From positions 1 through 64,000 of the forward strand of contig NZ_QRGC01000009.1 in assembly GCF_003448965.1 (NCBI RefSeq): DNA of 64,000 nucleotides, read 5' to 3'. This document shows, piece by piece, positions 52,522 through 60,664 of the stretch; the first letter of the stretch is position 1; each line of letters begins with the position of its first letter. The position numbers and the translations under genes were made by a program. Origin of the DNA: Oceanicella sp. SM1341 (GTDB lineage: Bacteria > Pseudomonadota > Alphaproteobacteria > Rhodobacterales > Rhodobacteraceae). The notes beneath the pieces were generated by a model. It did not search any database. It had not been told where the DNA came from and saw only the letters and a program-made list of their open reading frames with translations.

Positions 52522-53348
52522 CCGCCCGCGCCCTCACGCCGCCCGCCCTCACCCTCACGCTCGACACCCTGGGCGCCTGGGTGCTCGCCCTGGTCTGGAT
52601 CGCGCCGCTGGCCTTCGCCGCCTGGGCCGCCGTCCACTCCCCCACCGACGCGGTGGGCTTCCGCCTCGCCGCCCCGCTCACGCTGTCGAACTTCGCCACC
52701 GCCTGGGAGGGCACGCCCTGGCTGCGCTACTTCCTCAACAGCTTCGCGCTGGTGAGCACGGTGCTGGCCGGGCAGTTCCTGCTCTGCACGCTGGCGGGCT
52801 TTGCCTTCGCGCGCTTCGCCTTCCCGGGGCGCGAGCTGGTGTTCTACGCGGTGCTGCTGCAGCTCTTCATCCTGCCCGAGGTGCTGATCGTGGACAATTA
52901 CGCCATCGCCTCGGCGCTGGGGCTGTTCGACACCATCCTCGGGATCGGGCTGCCCTACATGGCCTCGGCCTTCGGCATCTTCCTGATGCGCCAGGCCTTC
53001 CGCCAGGTGCCGGCGGAGCTGGAGGAGGCCGCCCGCATCGAGGGCTGCGGCTGGGCGGGCGTGCTCTGGCGGGTCTACATTCCGGCGGCGAAACCCACCT
53101 ACCTCGCCTATGCCCTCGTCTCGGTGGCGACGCACTGGAACAATTTCCTCTGGCCGCTGGTGATCACCAACTCCGCCGAGACGCGCCCCCTCACCGTGGG
53201 CCTGTCGCTGTTCGCAGCGCCCGAGAGCGGGGTGAACATCGCGGTGATCTCGGCCGCCACGCTGATGACCGTGGCGCCGCTGGTGCTGGCCTTCGTGATC
53301 TTCCAGCGCCAGTTCATCCAGGCCTTCCTGCGCGCCGGCATCCGCTGA
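52518..53348 (+). CDS. ABC transporter permease, carbohydrate type (UgpE/MalG-like)
   Basis: 276-residue membrane protein with six hydrophobic segments. The EAA loop reads LEEAARIEGCGWAGVLWRVYIPAAKP near residues 170-195. It completes the importer encoded from 48889. It ends 25 bases before the convergent ketopantoate-reductase-like gene. Confidence 0.92.
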   Translation: MTARALTPPALTLTLDTLGAWVLALVWIAPLAFAAWAAVHSPTDAVGFRLAAPLTLSNFATAWEGTPWLRYFLNSFALVSTVLAGQFLLCTLAGFAFARFAFPGRELVFYAVLLQLFILPEVLIVDNYAIASALGLFDTILGIGLPYMASAFGIFLMRQAFRQVPAELEEAARIEGCGWAGVLWRVYIPAAKPTYLAYALVSVATHWNNFLWPLVITNSAETRPLTVGLSLFAAPESGVNIAVISAATLMTVAPLVLAFVIFQRQFIQAFLRAGIR

Positions 53349-53373
53349 GCGGCCCCCGGCGCGGCCGGGCGCC

Positions 53374-54369
53374 TCAGGGCGTGAACAGCCCCGCGCTCTG
53401 CCCCAGCCGGCTCACGATGGCGGCGACCACGCGCAGGGTGGGGGCGGGCACGCCGGCGGCGCGGGCGAAGGCGAGGGGTGCCAGCACGATCTCGCCCACC
53501 TCCATCGGCCGGCCGGCCTCGTAATCCTGCAGGATGGAGGCGCGGTGCACCGGCAGGTTCGCCAGCACCGCCTGCGGGTCGACCAGCCCCTCGAGCGGGA
53601 AGCCCCAGGCCCGGGCCACGGCCATCCCCTCGCCCATCATGTCGAGGAAGACGGCCGAGAGCTCGGCGTCGCCCCGGGTCTCGGCGCTCACCGAGCGGGT
53701 GGCGAGGCCGAGGGCCGAGCTGCAGATGTTGAGCATCAGCTTGCGCCACATCACCTGGCGGATGTCCTGCGGTGTCTCCGAGCCGATGCCCGCCCCCTCC
53801 AGCGCCGCGCGCAGGGCGGCGTGGCGCGCGTCGCCCGGGCCCCCGGTGGCCGGGCCGATGGTGAGCGCGTTGCGCGCGGGCGTGGTGTTGACCACCACGC
53901 CCGGGCGGCTCACCTCGTTGCCCGAGTAGATCACCCCGCCCACCACCTGCTCCGGCGTCATCTGCGCCAGCAGGGCCGGGCCGCGGCGGAAGACCGCGAG
54001 ATCGGGCAGCGCCGCCGGCGCGCCCTCGGGCGCGGGGCTCAGCGGATACCACCAGGGCATGCCGTTCTGCGGGAAGACCACCAGCGTCTGCGGCCCGATC
54101 AGCGGCGCGAGCGCCTCCGCCAGCCCGTCGAGCGCGGGGGCCTTCACGCCCACCACCAGCACGTCCTGAACGCCGAGCTCCGCCCCGCTCGCCGCGGCGC
54201 GGGGCCGGGCCTCGAGCACGGACTCGCCGGCCTCCAGCCGCAGCCCGTTCGCCAGGATCGCCTCGAGATGCGGGCCGCGGGCGATGACCGACACCTCGTG
54301 CCCGGCCCGCGCCAGCCGCACGGCGAAGTTTCCGCCGGTGGCCCCGGCGCCGAAGATGCAGATGCGCAT
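53374..54369 (-). CDS. Ketopantoate reductase (PanE/ApbA) family protein
   Basis: 331-residue NADPH-dependent reductase. ICIFGAGATGGNFAVRLARAGH is the N-terminal dinucleotide motif, and WRKLMLNICSSALGLAT near residue 190 contains the catalytic lysine and a conserved asparagine. GGAGGGGG precedes the ATG at 54369. Family members reduce 2-oxo acids, and this one sits last in a sugar-acid operon, so a 2-keto acid made by the upstream dehydratase or dehydrogenase is a more likely substrate than ketopantoate (inference). Confidence 0.87.
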   Translation of the reverse strand: MRICIFGAGATGGNFAVRLARAGHEVSVIARGPHLEAILANGLRLEAGESVLEARPRAAASGAELGVQDVLVVGVKAPALDGLAEALAPLIGPQTLVVFPQNGMPWWYPLSPAPEGAPAALPDLAVFRRGPALLAQMTPEQVVGGVIYSGNEVSRPGVVVNTTPARNALTIGPATGGPGDARHAALRAALEGAGIGSETPQDIRQVMWRKLMLNICSSALGLATRSVSAETRGDAELSAVFLDMMGEGMAVARAWGFPLEGLVDPQAVLANLPVHRASILQDYEAGRPMEVGEIVLAPLAFARAAGVPAPTLRVVAAIVSRLGQSAGLFTP

Positions 54370-54429
54370 GATGTCCCCCTCCTGTTGGCGGGGCCGATAC
54401 TGCACCTGTGACGCGCCGGGCGAAACCCC

Positions 54430-55398
54430 TCAGCGCACCCGGTTTTCCAGCGCCTCCCCGGCCGCGAGGCGCTGCACGTTCGCCGCCATGGCGGCGGCGC
54501 GCCGCGCCACGGTGCCATGGGTCCAGCCCGACATGTGCGGGGTGAGCACCACGTTGTCGAGCGCGTGGAACGGCAGGGTGCCCGGGTGGGGCGTGGGGTC
54601 GTCCGGCGAGGGGTAGACATACCAGGTGTCGAGGATGGCCCCGGCGATGCGGCCCTCCAGCAGCGCCTCGTAGAGCGGCAGCTCGGAGATCACCGCGCCG
54701 CGGCCCACGTTCACGATCACCCCCTCCGGGCGCATGGCGGCGAGCGCCTCGGCCCCGACGAGGCCACGGGTGTTCTCCGCCAGCGGCAGGGTGTTCACGA
54801 TGATGTCGGCAGCCCCCATGAAGGCTGGCAGGTCGGTGAGCGGCATGTAGGCCGAGACCGGCCCCTCCGCCGCAACCGGGCTGCGGTTTGCCACCACAAC
54901 CTTCATGCCGAAGGCCGCGGCGCGCGCCGCCACCGCCTTGCCGATATGCCCGTAGCCCAGGATGCCGATGCTCTGGGCGCCGAGCTCGGTGCGCAGGCCG
55001 GAGGGGCCGCCCGCCCAGTATGTCCAGTCGCCCCGGCGCAGGCGCGCGTCGGCATCGGCCAGCGGCACGTGGCGGGCGAGCAGGGCAGCCATCACGTATT
55101 CGGCGATGGCGGCCTCGTGACCGAAGCAGTTGCACACCGGGGTGTCGGCCGGCAGGCAGGCGAAGTCGATCCCGTCATAGCCCGCGCCGGGCACGTGGAA
55201 CAGCTTCAGCCCCTGCCCCACCGGCAGCCCCGCGCGCAGCCGCGCCCCGATGATGACATCGGCGGCGGAATAGGCGGCGCGCTGCGCCTCCGTCTCCAGC
55301 ACGTCCGGCAGGTGGGTGATGTCGTGGCCCTCGCCCAGTTGGTCGCGGAAGCCGGGCAGGAAGGTGAGGGCGTTGTTGCCGTGAAAGACGATCTTCAT
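54430..55398 (-). CDS. D-2-hydroxyacid dehydrogenase family protein with atypical active site
   Basis: 322-residue NAD(P)-dependent dehydrogenase. The Rossmann motif GILGYGHIGKA lies near residue 145, INVGRGA-type VNVGRGAVISE near 230 carries the usual arginine, and LTPHMSGWTHGT near 290 carries the catalytic histidine. The glutamate usually found in the DVF-x-x-EP segment is not seen; the sequence there is DTWYVYP, putting Tyr in its place. It may act on a 2-hydroxy/2-oxo sugar acid. The start at ATG 55398 has GGAG upstream. It lies 39 bases after the SDR gene. Confidence 0.85.
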   Translation of the reverse strand: MKIVFHGNNALTFLPGFRDQLGEGHDITHLPDVLETEAQRAAYSAADVIIGARLRAGLPVGQGLKLFHVPGAGYDGIDFACLPADTPVCNCFGHEAAIAEYVMAALLARHVPLADADARLRRGDWTYWAGGPSGLRTELGAQSIGILGYGHIGKAVAARAAAFGMKVVVANRSPVAAEGPVSAYMPLTDLPAFMGAADIIVNTLPLAENTRGLVGAEALAAMRPEGVIVNVGRGAVISELPLYEALLEGRIAGAILDTWYVYPSPDDPTPHPGTLPFHALDNVVLTPHMSGWTHGTVARRAAAMAANVQRLAAGEALENRVR

Positions 55399-55437
55399 GG
55401 GAGCTCCCGGAAAGTTTCTGGTTGGTCTTGCGGCGGC

Positions 55438-56205
55438 TCAGAGCACCACGCTCATGCCGCCGTCGACATAGAGGATCTGGCCGTTGACGTAGTCGGAGGC
55501 GGCGGAGGAGAGGAAGACGGCAGCGCCCACCAGCTCCTCCGGCCGCCCCCAGCGCCGTGCGGGCGTGCGGCCCTTCACCCAGCCGTCGAAGGCGGGGTCG
55601 GCGACCAGGGCCTCGTTCATGTCGGTGAGCATGTAGCCCGGGCCGATGGCATTGGCCTGCAGGCCCTTCTCGCCCCATTCCGCCGCCATGGCGCGGGTGA
55701 GCATCTTCACCCCGCCCTTGGCCACCGTGTAGGGCGCCACCGTGGCGCGGGCGAGCTCGGAGGTGAGCGAGCCGATGTTCACCAGCTTGCCGCGCCCGCG
55801 CGTCGCCATGCGCCGGGCGGCCTCGCGGCCGAGCAGGAAGGCGGAGGTGAGGTTGGTGTCGATCACCCGCCGCCAGTCCGCCGTCTCGAGCTCGAGCATC
55901 GGCTTGCGGAACTGGATGCCGGCGTTATTGACCAGGATGTCGATCTCGAGGCCCTCGGCGTCGAACCCCGCGAAGGCGGCGAGCACCGCGGCCTCGTCGG
56001 TCACGTCGAAGGCGGCGGTGAGCACGTCGAGGCCCTCGCCGCGCAGCTCCGCCGCCGCCGCCTCCAGCCGCTCCGGGTTCACCCCGTTGAGCACGAGGCG
56101 CGCGCCGGCGCGGCCCAGCCCCTCGGCGATGGCCCGCCCCAGCCCGCGCGAGGAGCCGGTGACGAGCGCGGTGCGGCCGGCGAGCGAAAACAGTTCGGTG
56201 GACAT
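55438..56205 (-). CDS. SDR family oxidoreductase, gluconate 5-dehydrogenase-like
   Basis: 255-residue short-chain dehydrogenase. TGSSRGLG binds the cofactor, NNAG follows at about residue 90, and the catalytic triad is Ser in NIGSLTS, then Tyr and Lys in PYTVAK. The C-terminus ends in the usual YVNGQILYVDGGMSVVL. Similarity to gluconate 5-dehydrogenases fits a sugar-acid pathway. I chose ATG 56205, with GAGGAGCC upstream, ten bases after the dehydratase gene. Confidence 0.9.
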   Translation of the reverse strand: MSTELFSLAGRTALVTGSSRGLGRAIAEGLGRAGARLVLNGVNPERLEAAAAELRGEGLDVLTAAFDVTDEAAVLAAFAGFDAEGLEIDILVNNAGIQFRKPMLELETADWRRVIDTNLTSAFLLGREAARRMATRGRGKLVNIGSLTSELARATVAPYTVAKGGVKMLTRAMAAEWGEKGLQANAIGPGYMLTDMNEALVADPAFDGWVKGRTPARRWGRPEELVGAAVFLSSAASDYVNGQILYVDGGMSVVL

Positions 56206-56215
56206 GTGAGGCTCC

Positions 56216-57415
56216 TCAGGGGGCAGAGACGCGGGAGGTGAGGTCGGCGCGCTCGAAGAAGGCGGGCAGCAGCTCCACCCCCAGCCCCGGGCCTTCCATC
56301 GGGTAGACATGGCCGCCCTCGATGCGCGGCATCGCGGTGACGAGCTCGTTGTACCAGCCGCGGTAGAAGGCGCGCACGCTCTCCTGGATCAGCGTGTTGG
56401 GCTGGCTGAACGAGGCGTGGATGCCGGCGATGAACCCCACCGGGCCGATGCAGTCATGCGGGGCGAAGGGGCGGTGATAGGTGTCGGCCAGCGCCGCGAT
56501 CTTGCGCCCCTCGGTGAGCCCGCCTGTCCAGCACAGGTCGGCCATCACCACATGGGCCGCGTCGCGGTCGAGCATGTCCTTGTAGGGGTAGCGGGTGCCC
56601 AGCGTCTCGCTGGCGCAGGTCCACACGGGGGTGGAGCGGGCGAATTCCGCCAGCGCCTGGGGCGAGTTCATCCGGATCGGGTCCTCGAACCAGGTCGGGT
56701 CATACGGCTCCAGCGCCTTCGCGATGCGCTTGGCCACCGGCAGGTTCCACAGCGAGTGGAACTCCACCATGATCTCCATCCGGTCGCCCACCGCGCGGCG
56801 GATCTCCTCGAAGGGGCGCAGGGCGGTCTTCAGCTCCTCGTTGGAGATGAACTGGCCCTTGTTGGCAATGGCGGCGGGGTCGAACGGCCAGATCTTCATC
56901 GCGGTGATGCCGCTGTCGAGCAGGCTCTCGGCGAGCTCGGCCGGGCGGTTCATGAAACCGTCGAGATCCTCGTAGGGCCCGTCGGCCTCGCCGAGGTTCC
57001 AGGTGGAGACCGGCTTGATGTTGTTTGTGCGCACGTAGCGGGTGCCGGCGCAGGTGTTGTAGACGCGGATGCGCTCCCAGCACTGGCCGCCCAGCATCTG
57101 GTGCACCGGCTGGCCGCAGAGCTTGCCGAAGATGTCCCAGAGCGCGATGTCGATGGCCGAGGCGGCCCGGGTCTCGGCGCCGGTGGAGGCCTGGGCCATC
57201 GGCAGGTTCAGCATCTCGCGGTGCAGCGCCTCGATGTGCAGCGGGTTCTGGCCCAGCAGCCGGCCGGCCAGGGTGTCGTGGATATGCGCCTCCACGGCGC
57301 CGGCGCCGTAGAAGGTCTCGCCCAGCCCGGTGATGCCGGCGTCGGTCTCGACATGCACCCAGAGCACGTTGGCGAATTCCTCGACGCGGAAGGTGCGGAT
57401 GGCGGTGATCTTCAT
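56216..57415 (-). CDS. Enolase-superfamily sugar-acid dehydratase (mandelate racemase group)
   Basis: 399-residue metal-dependent enzyme of the mandelate racemase/muconate lactonising group. The three metal ligands appear as Glu in MVEFHSLW, Glu in WFEDPI, and Glu in CASETLG; the catalytic histidine is in FAPHDCIGPVG near residue 320. The lysine segment reads AMKIWPF, with only one lysine of the usual K-x-K pair. It is the first gene of an operon with an SDR and two reductases and is divergent from a GntR gene. Expected role: dehydrating an aldonic acid to a 2-keto-3-deoxy acid; the sugar is not known. Confidence 0.89.
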   Translation of the reverse strand: MKITAIRTFRVEEFANVLWVHVETDAGITGLGETFYGAGAVEAHIHDTLAGRLLGQNPLHIEALHREMLNLPMAQASTGAETRAASAIDIALWDIFGKLCGQPVHQMLGGQCWERIRVYNTCAGTRYVRTNNIKPVSTWNLGEADGPYEDLDGFMNRPAELAESLLDSGITAMKIWPFDPAAIANKGQFISNEELKTALRPFEEIRRAVGDRMEIMVEFHSLWNLPVAKRIAKALEPYDPTWFEDPIRMNSPQALAEFARSTPVWTCASETLGTRYPYKDMLDRDAAHVVMADLCWTGGLTEGRKIAALADTYHRPFAPHDCIGPVGFIAGIHASFSQPNTLIQESVRAFYRGWYNELVTAMPRIEGGHVYPMEGPGLGVELLPAFFERADLTSRVSAP

Positions 57416-57563
57416 CCCCGCCCTCCCGCCGCCGCGCGCTGCGCCCGAGTGTCGGTCATTCTCGTTTCCTCCCCGGGGCTTCCGCGCCCCCCCTGTCCTG
57501 CCAGCCCTGCTGGCCGCGTCTTGCCGGCTGCCTCGCCGCGCTGTCGCACGGCGCGTGACATTC

Positions 57564-57577
57564 CGTGATATATTACG
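57564..57577. promoter_or_regulatory. Candidate operator for the second GntR regulator
   Basis: CGTGATATATTACG is a near-perfect 14-bp palindrome (one mismatched pair) in an AT-rich island between the divergent dehydratase gene (57415) and GntR gene (57646). The AT content stands out from the flanking DNA, as expected of a promoter/operator zone. Confidence 0.45.
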
Positions 57578-57645
57578 ATATGTTCATGACAGGCCCGGGC
57601 GATTCCCGCAAGGGGTCCGGTGCATGGGGCGCAACGGGGGAAACG

Positions 57646-58413
57646 ATGGCACGGGCAGAGCGCGCAGCGGAGGGAGCGGGCGTCGAGGCGGGGCAGGACA
57701 GGGCTGCCGGCCCTGGCGCGCACCTGCCGCAGGCCGAGCTCGCCTACCGGCGCATCGAGGCGGCCATCGTCACCTGCGCCCTGCCGCCGGGCAGCTTCCA
57801 GCGCATCCAGGACCTCGCGGCCCTGGCCGGCACGGGGCGCACCCCGGTACACCAGGCGGTGAACCGGCTCGCGGCCGACACGCTGCTCGAGGTGCAGCCG
57901 CGCCAGGGGCTGCTCGTCGCCCCGGTGGAGCTGGGCCGGGCACGGGTGCTGCTCGACCTGCGCCGCGAGGTGGAGCGCTTCGCCATCACCCTCGCGGCCA
58001 GCCGCGCCGACGAGGGCCAGCGCAGCCGCATGCGCCACCTCGCCGCTGCCCTGCGCGCGGCGGGCGCGGGCCTCGACCTCGCCGCCTTCAACGCCTTCGA
58101 CAGCCGCATCGACGCGCTGGTGCTGGAAGCCTGCGGCGAGCCCTTCCTCGGCCACACGCTGCGGCCGCTGCACGCGATCTTCCGGCGGGTGGGCTGGATC
58201 TGGCACGGGCTCGCGGCAGGGAGCGGCGAAGCGCCGGGGGCCGGGGCCTCGGTCATCCCCCATCTCGCGGTGCTCGACGCGCTGGCCGAAGGCCGTGGCG
58301 AGGAGGCGGCCACCGCCTCCGACGCGCTGGTTTCCCTCGTGGGCGATATGCTCGACCAGCTCTCGCGAAACGCTCCGCCCCGGTTGCTCGACAGCCGTCT
58401 CGAGAGCTACTGA
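57646..58413 (+). CDS. GntR family transcriptional regulator
   Basis: 255-residue regulator. A GntR winged helix lies at about residues 25-90 (YRRIEAAIVTCALPPGS, then LAGTGRTPVHQAVNRLAADTLLEVQPRQG). The rest is an FCD-like helical domain (VLLDLRREVERFAITLAASRADEGQ). I chose ATG 57646 (GGGGGAA before it); an in-frame ATG at 57565 would add a low-complexity leader. It is divergent from the dehydratase operon and likely controls it in response to a sugar acid. Confidence 0.88.
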   Translation: MARAERAAEGAGVEAGQDRAAGPGAHLPQAELAYRRIEAAIVTCALPPGSFQRIQDLAALAGTGRTPVHQAVNRLAADTLLEVQPRQGLLVAPVELGRARVLLDLRREVERFAITLAASRADEGQRSRMRHLAAALRAAGAGLDLAAFNAFDSRIDALVLEACGEPFLGHTLRPLHAIFRRVGWIWHGLAAGSGEAPGAGASVIPHLAVLDALAEGRGEEAATASDALVSLVGDMLDQLSRNAPPRLLDSRLESY

Positions 58414-58432
58414 CCCGGAGCCATGCGAGGCA

Positions 58433-58524
58433 GGGAGGCCTCCCGCCCCTCCGGCGGACAGCCGCGCTGCGCGCGGAAGCCGCCTCCGCGTTGGGCCGGG
58501 CCGGCCCGCTGCGCGGCCCGGTGC
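58433..58524 (+). repeat. Structured intergenic repeat, copy 2
   Basis: Same order of elements as 174-261 on the opposite strand: GGGAGGCCTCCC (58433-58444), a CCGCGC/GCGCGG stem with a 3-base loop (58462-58476), the 20-base core (58484-58503) and a GC-rich tail to GGTGC. Where the two copies differ within the second stem, base pairing is kept in each. Confidence 0.55.
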
Positions 58525-58560
58525 CGCCTCGCTCGCCCCTTCCGCCCGGGCGACCAGCCC

Positions 58561-58691
58561 GGGCCGCGCCCGACCCTCCCCCCGGGAGGGCGCGATGGCG
58601 ATGCCACCAGCCGCTCAGCCTCCGTCCGGGGCTTCCAGATAAAGCGCTCACCACGGGCGTGGTGGCGCCCACCCAGGGTCGGGCGCGGCCC
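58561..58691. repeat. 17-bp inverted repeat
   Basis: GGGCCGCGCCCGACCCT at 58561-58577 and its exact reverse complement at 58675-58691 enclose 97 bases. They could form a long stem or mark the ends of a small element; no target duplication was recognised. Confidence 0.6.
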
Positions 58692-58764
58692 ATGCCTGGC
58701 GGCGGCCGTCGGAGACGCGGTGTGAAGAGGGTGGACCTGGGGTTTGCGTGCCGGGTCGGCGTCA

Positions 58765-58869
58765 GGGCTCCGGGCTCCGGGCTCCGGGCTCCGGGCTCCG
58801 GGCTCCGGGCTCCGGGCTCCGGGCTCCGGGCTCCGGGCTCCGGGCTCCGGGCTCCGGGCTCCGGGCTCC
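58765..58869 (+). repeat. Tandem repeat, 15 copies of GGGCTCC
   Basis: Fifteen uninterrupted, perfect copies of the 7-bp unit GGGCTCC (105 bases). Because 7 is not a multiple of 3, all six frames read a heptapeptide repeat without stops, which creates spurious long frames. Perfect identity suggests a recent or actively varying array. It lies about 150 bases upstream of the copper-related genes. Confidence 0.95.
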
Positions 58870-59020
58870 GAAACGTTACCGCCCCGGCGGAGGGCCGCAA
58901 GGCCCCTTGCCAGGCCCGCCGAGCTGCGGGGCACGCCGCCCCCCTCGGCTCGGCGGGCGTTCCTCCGCAGCCTCCGAATGTCGCAGCGCCCCGGCACGGT
59001 TTCGCGGCTAGACTGCCGCC

Positions 59021-59389
59021 ATGACACACCGCCCCGCCAGCGCCGGCTCGCTCCGGCTCGCCATCCTCGCCGTCGCGCTCTACGCGATCGCGGTGCATGC
59101 GCTGCTGGCCGGCTTCGTGCAGGGCGCCATGGCCGCCGGCCTGCCCGACACGCTCTGCCTCGTCGGGGGCGCGAACCCCGACCCCATCCCCACCGGGCGC
59201 CACGATTGCTGCGACACGCTCTGCAAGTCGCTCTGCGCCGGTGGCGCCGCCGCCCTGCCGCCGCCATCGGCCGAGGCGCGGCGGGCGGGCCCCGCCGTGG
59301 CCCTCCGCGCGCCGACACCGGCCCGCCAGGATGGCGCCGCCTTCGGGCCCGGCCTGCCCCGGCCCCGCGGCCCGCCCGCCGCGGCCTGA
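59021..59389 (+). CDS. Small cysteine-rich membrane-anchored protein, copper-operon associated
   Basis: 122 residues: one N-terminal hydrophobic segment (LRLAILAVALYAIAVHALLAGFV), then a short exposed region with HDCCDTLCKSLCAG near residues 60-75 and a low-complexity proline/alanine tail. The cysteines and histidine could bind a metal. I recognise no family with certainty; small membrane proteins of the DUF2946 kind occur beside copper genes. It is followed by PCuAC and SCO1 genes on the same strand, so a role in copper handling is likely (inference from context). Confidence 0.7.
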   Translation: MTHRPASAGSLRLAILAVALYAIAVHALLAGFVQGAMAAGLPDTLCLVGGANPDPIPTGRHDCCDTLCKSLCAGGAAALPPPSAEARRAGPAVALRAPTPARQDGAAFGPGLPRPRGPPAAA

Positions 59390-59464
59390 CCCCACCGCTC
59401 AGCAAACGCCCCGCCCGGCCCGCCACGCCGCACCGGGCCCCCGCACGCATGACGGAGACCCCGC

Positions 59465-59920
59465 ATGACCCGCCTCGCCTTCGCCCTCGCCGCGGCCCTC
59501 TGCGCCGCCTCGCCGGCCCTCGCCCAGACCGCCGTCACCGCCTCCGGCGGCTGGACGCGCGCCACCCCGCCGGGCGCCACCACCGCCGGCGGCTTCCTCA
59601 CCCTCACCAACAGCGGCGAGACCGACGACCGGCTCGTGGGCGCCCGCACCCCGGACGCCACCCGTGTCGAGATCCACAGCATGGAAATGTCCGACGGCGT
59701 GATGCGCATGCGCCCGCTGGAAGACGGCCTGCCCCTGCCCGCCGGCGCCACCACCGAGCTCGCCCCCGGCGGCAACCACATCATGATGATGGACCTCGCC
59801 GCCCCGGTGATCGTCGGCGCGCCGGTGCCGCTCACCCTCATGCTGGAGAGCGGCGCCGAGATCGCGGTCGAGCTGCAGGTGGTGCCCCCCGGCGCCCCGA
59901 AACCGGCGGAGGCGCAGTAA
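59465..59920 (+). CDS. Periplasmic copper chaperone PCu(A)C
   Basis: 151-residue exported protein with a signal peptide (about 1-20, ending ALA). The copper motif is visible: His and Met in EIHSMEMSDGVMRM and His/Met in GGNHIMMMDL, matching H-x(n)-M-x(n)-H-x-M. The first beta strand WTRATPPGATTAGGFLTL is typical. It delivers copper(I) to the CuA or CuB site of cytochrome oxidase together with SCO proteins. Its stop overlaps the SCO gene start (TAATG). Confidence 0.93.
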   Translation: MTRLAFALAAALCAASPALAQTAVTASGGWTRATPPGATTAGGFLTLTNSGETDDRLVGARTPDATRVEIHSMEMSDGVMRMRPLEDGLPLPAGATTELAPGGNHIMMMDLAAPVIVGAPVPLTLMLESGAEIAVELQVVPPGAPKPAEAQ

Positions 59921-60504
59921 TGCCGCGCGCCCGCATCGCCATCGCGGCGCTCACCTTGGTGCTGGCGGCCATCGCCGGCACCCTGCTCTGGATCACCTTC
60001 CGCGGCGAAGACACCTCCGCCACGGTGGGCGGCCCCTTCACCCTCGTCGACGAGACCGGCCGCACGGTCACGCAGGCCGATTTCGAGGGCAGCCCCACGG
60101 TGATCTTCTTCGGCTTCACCTTCTGCCCGGATGTCTGCCCGACAACGCTCTACGAGCTCACCCTGCAGATGCAGGACCTCGGCCCGGACGCCGACAAGGC
60201 CGACTGGCTCTTCGTCACCGTCGACCCCGAGCGCGACACGCCGGAGGCCCTGCGCCAGTACACCTCGGCCTTCGACAGCCGCATCATCGGCCTCTCCGGC
60301 ACCGAGGAGCAGGTCGCCGCGATGGCGAAGCAGTATTTCGCCTATTACAAGCGCGTGCCGATGGAGGGCGGGGACTACACCATGGAGCACACCGCCACCG
60401 TGTTCCTGATGGATTCCGGCAACGAGCTCTTCGGCACCATCGGCTACGGCGAGGACGCGGGCATGGCCCTCTCCAAGCTCCGCCGCCTGCTGCGCGACGG
60501 CTGA
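59920..60504 (+). CDS. SCO1/SenC family copper protein
   Basis: 194-residue membrane-anchored thioredoxin-fold protein: an N-terminal hydrophobic segment (IAIAALTLVLAAIAGTLLWI), then FFGFTFCPDVCPTTL with the copper-binding cysteine pair near residues 69-73, and the distant histidine in MEHTATVF near residue 156. It works with PCu(A)C in assembling the CuA centre of cytochrome oxidase. Longer in-frame extension upstream is an artefact of the 7-bp repeat. Confidence 0.93.
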   Translation: MPRARIAIAALTLVLAAIAGTLLWITFRGEDTSATVGGPFTLVDETGRTVTQADFEGSPTVIFFGFTFCPDVCPTTLYELTLQMQDLGPDADKADWLFVTVDPERDTPEALRQYTSAFDSRIIGLSGTEEQVAAMAKQYFAYYKRVPMEGGDYTMEHTATVFLMDSGNELFGTIGYGEDAGMALSKLRRLLRDG

Positions 60505-60509
60505 GGACA

Positions 60510-60600
60510 GGGCCCGTTTCGCGGCCGCGGGGGTGGGCCGCGAGACGCCCGGGCCCCCGCATTGCCCTCACCGGGGCGGGAGCGGCCGCGAAACGGGCCC
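60510..60600. repeat. 19-bp perfect inverted repeat
   Basis: GGGCCCGTTTCGCGGCCGC at 60510-60528 and its exact reverse complement at 60582-60600, separated by 53 bases, right after the SCO stop. Possible long terminator stem or the ends of a small repeat element; no T-tract. Confidence 0.65.
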
Positions 60601-60664
60601 GATCGCCGCTGGACGGCGGCCGCCCCGGCGCGCAAGACTGCGCCGAACCGAAAGGACCTCCCGC

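Larger units (their letters stand above)
58414..59020. other. Repeat-rich non-coding region
   Basis: 607 bases without a supported gene. In order it holds the structured intergenic repeat (58433-58524), a 17-bp inverted repeat (58561-58691) and fifteen copies of a 7-bp unit (58765-58869). Long frames cross it on both strands only because the 7-bp unit and the GC-rich flanks rarely contain stop codons. Confidence 0.65.

Noticed and set aside
58765-58869. CRISPR-like array
   Set aside because: The units are 7 bp and contiguous with no spacers and no cas genes nearby.
58253-59450. Minus-strand frames with a repeated heptapeptide around the microsatellite
   Set aside because: Same artefact of the stop-free tandem repeat; no start signal or recognised domain.
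58744-59919. A long plus-strand frame through the 7-bp repeat that joins onto the SCO gene
   Set aside because: The 7-bp array is open in every frame, and the SCO family N-terminus begins at 59920; the extension is in the wrong frame for PCu(A)C and has no domain.
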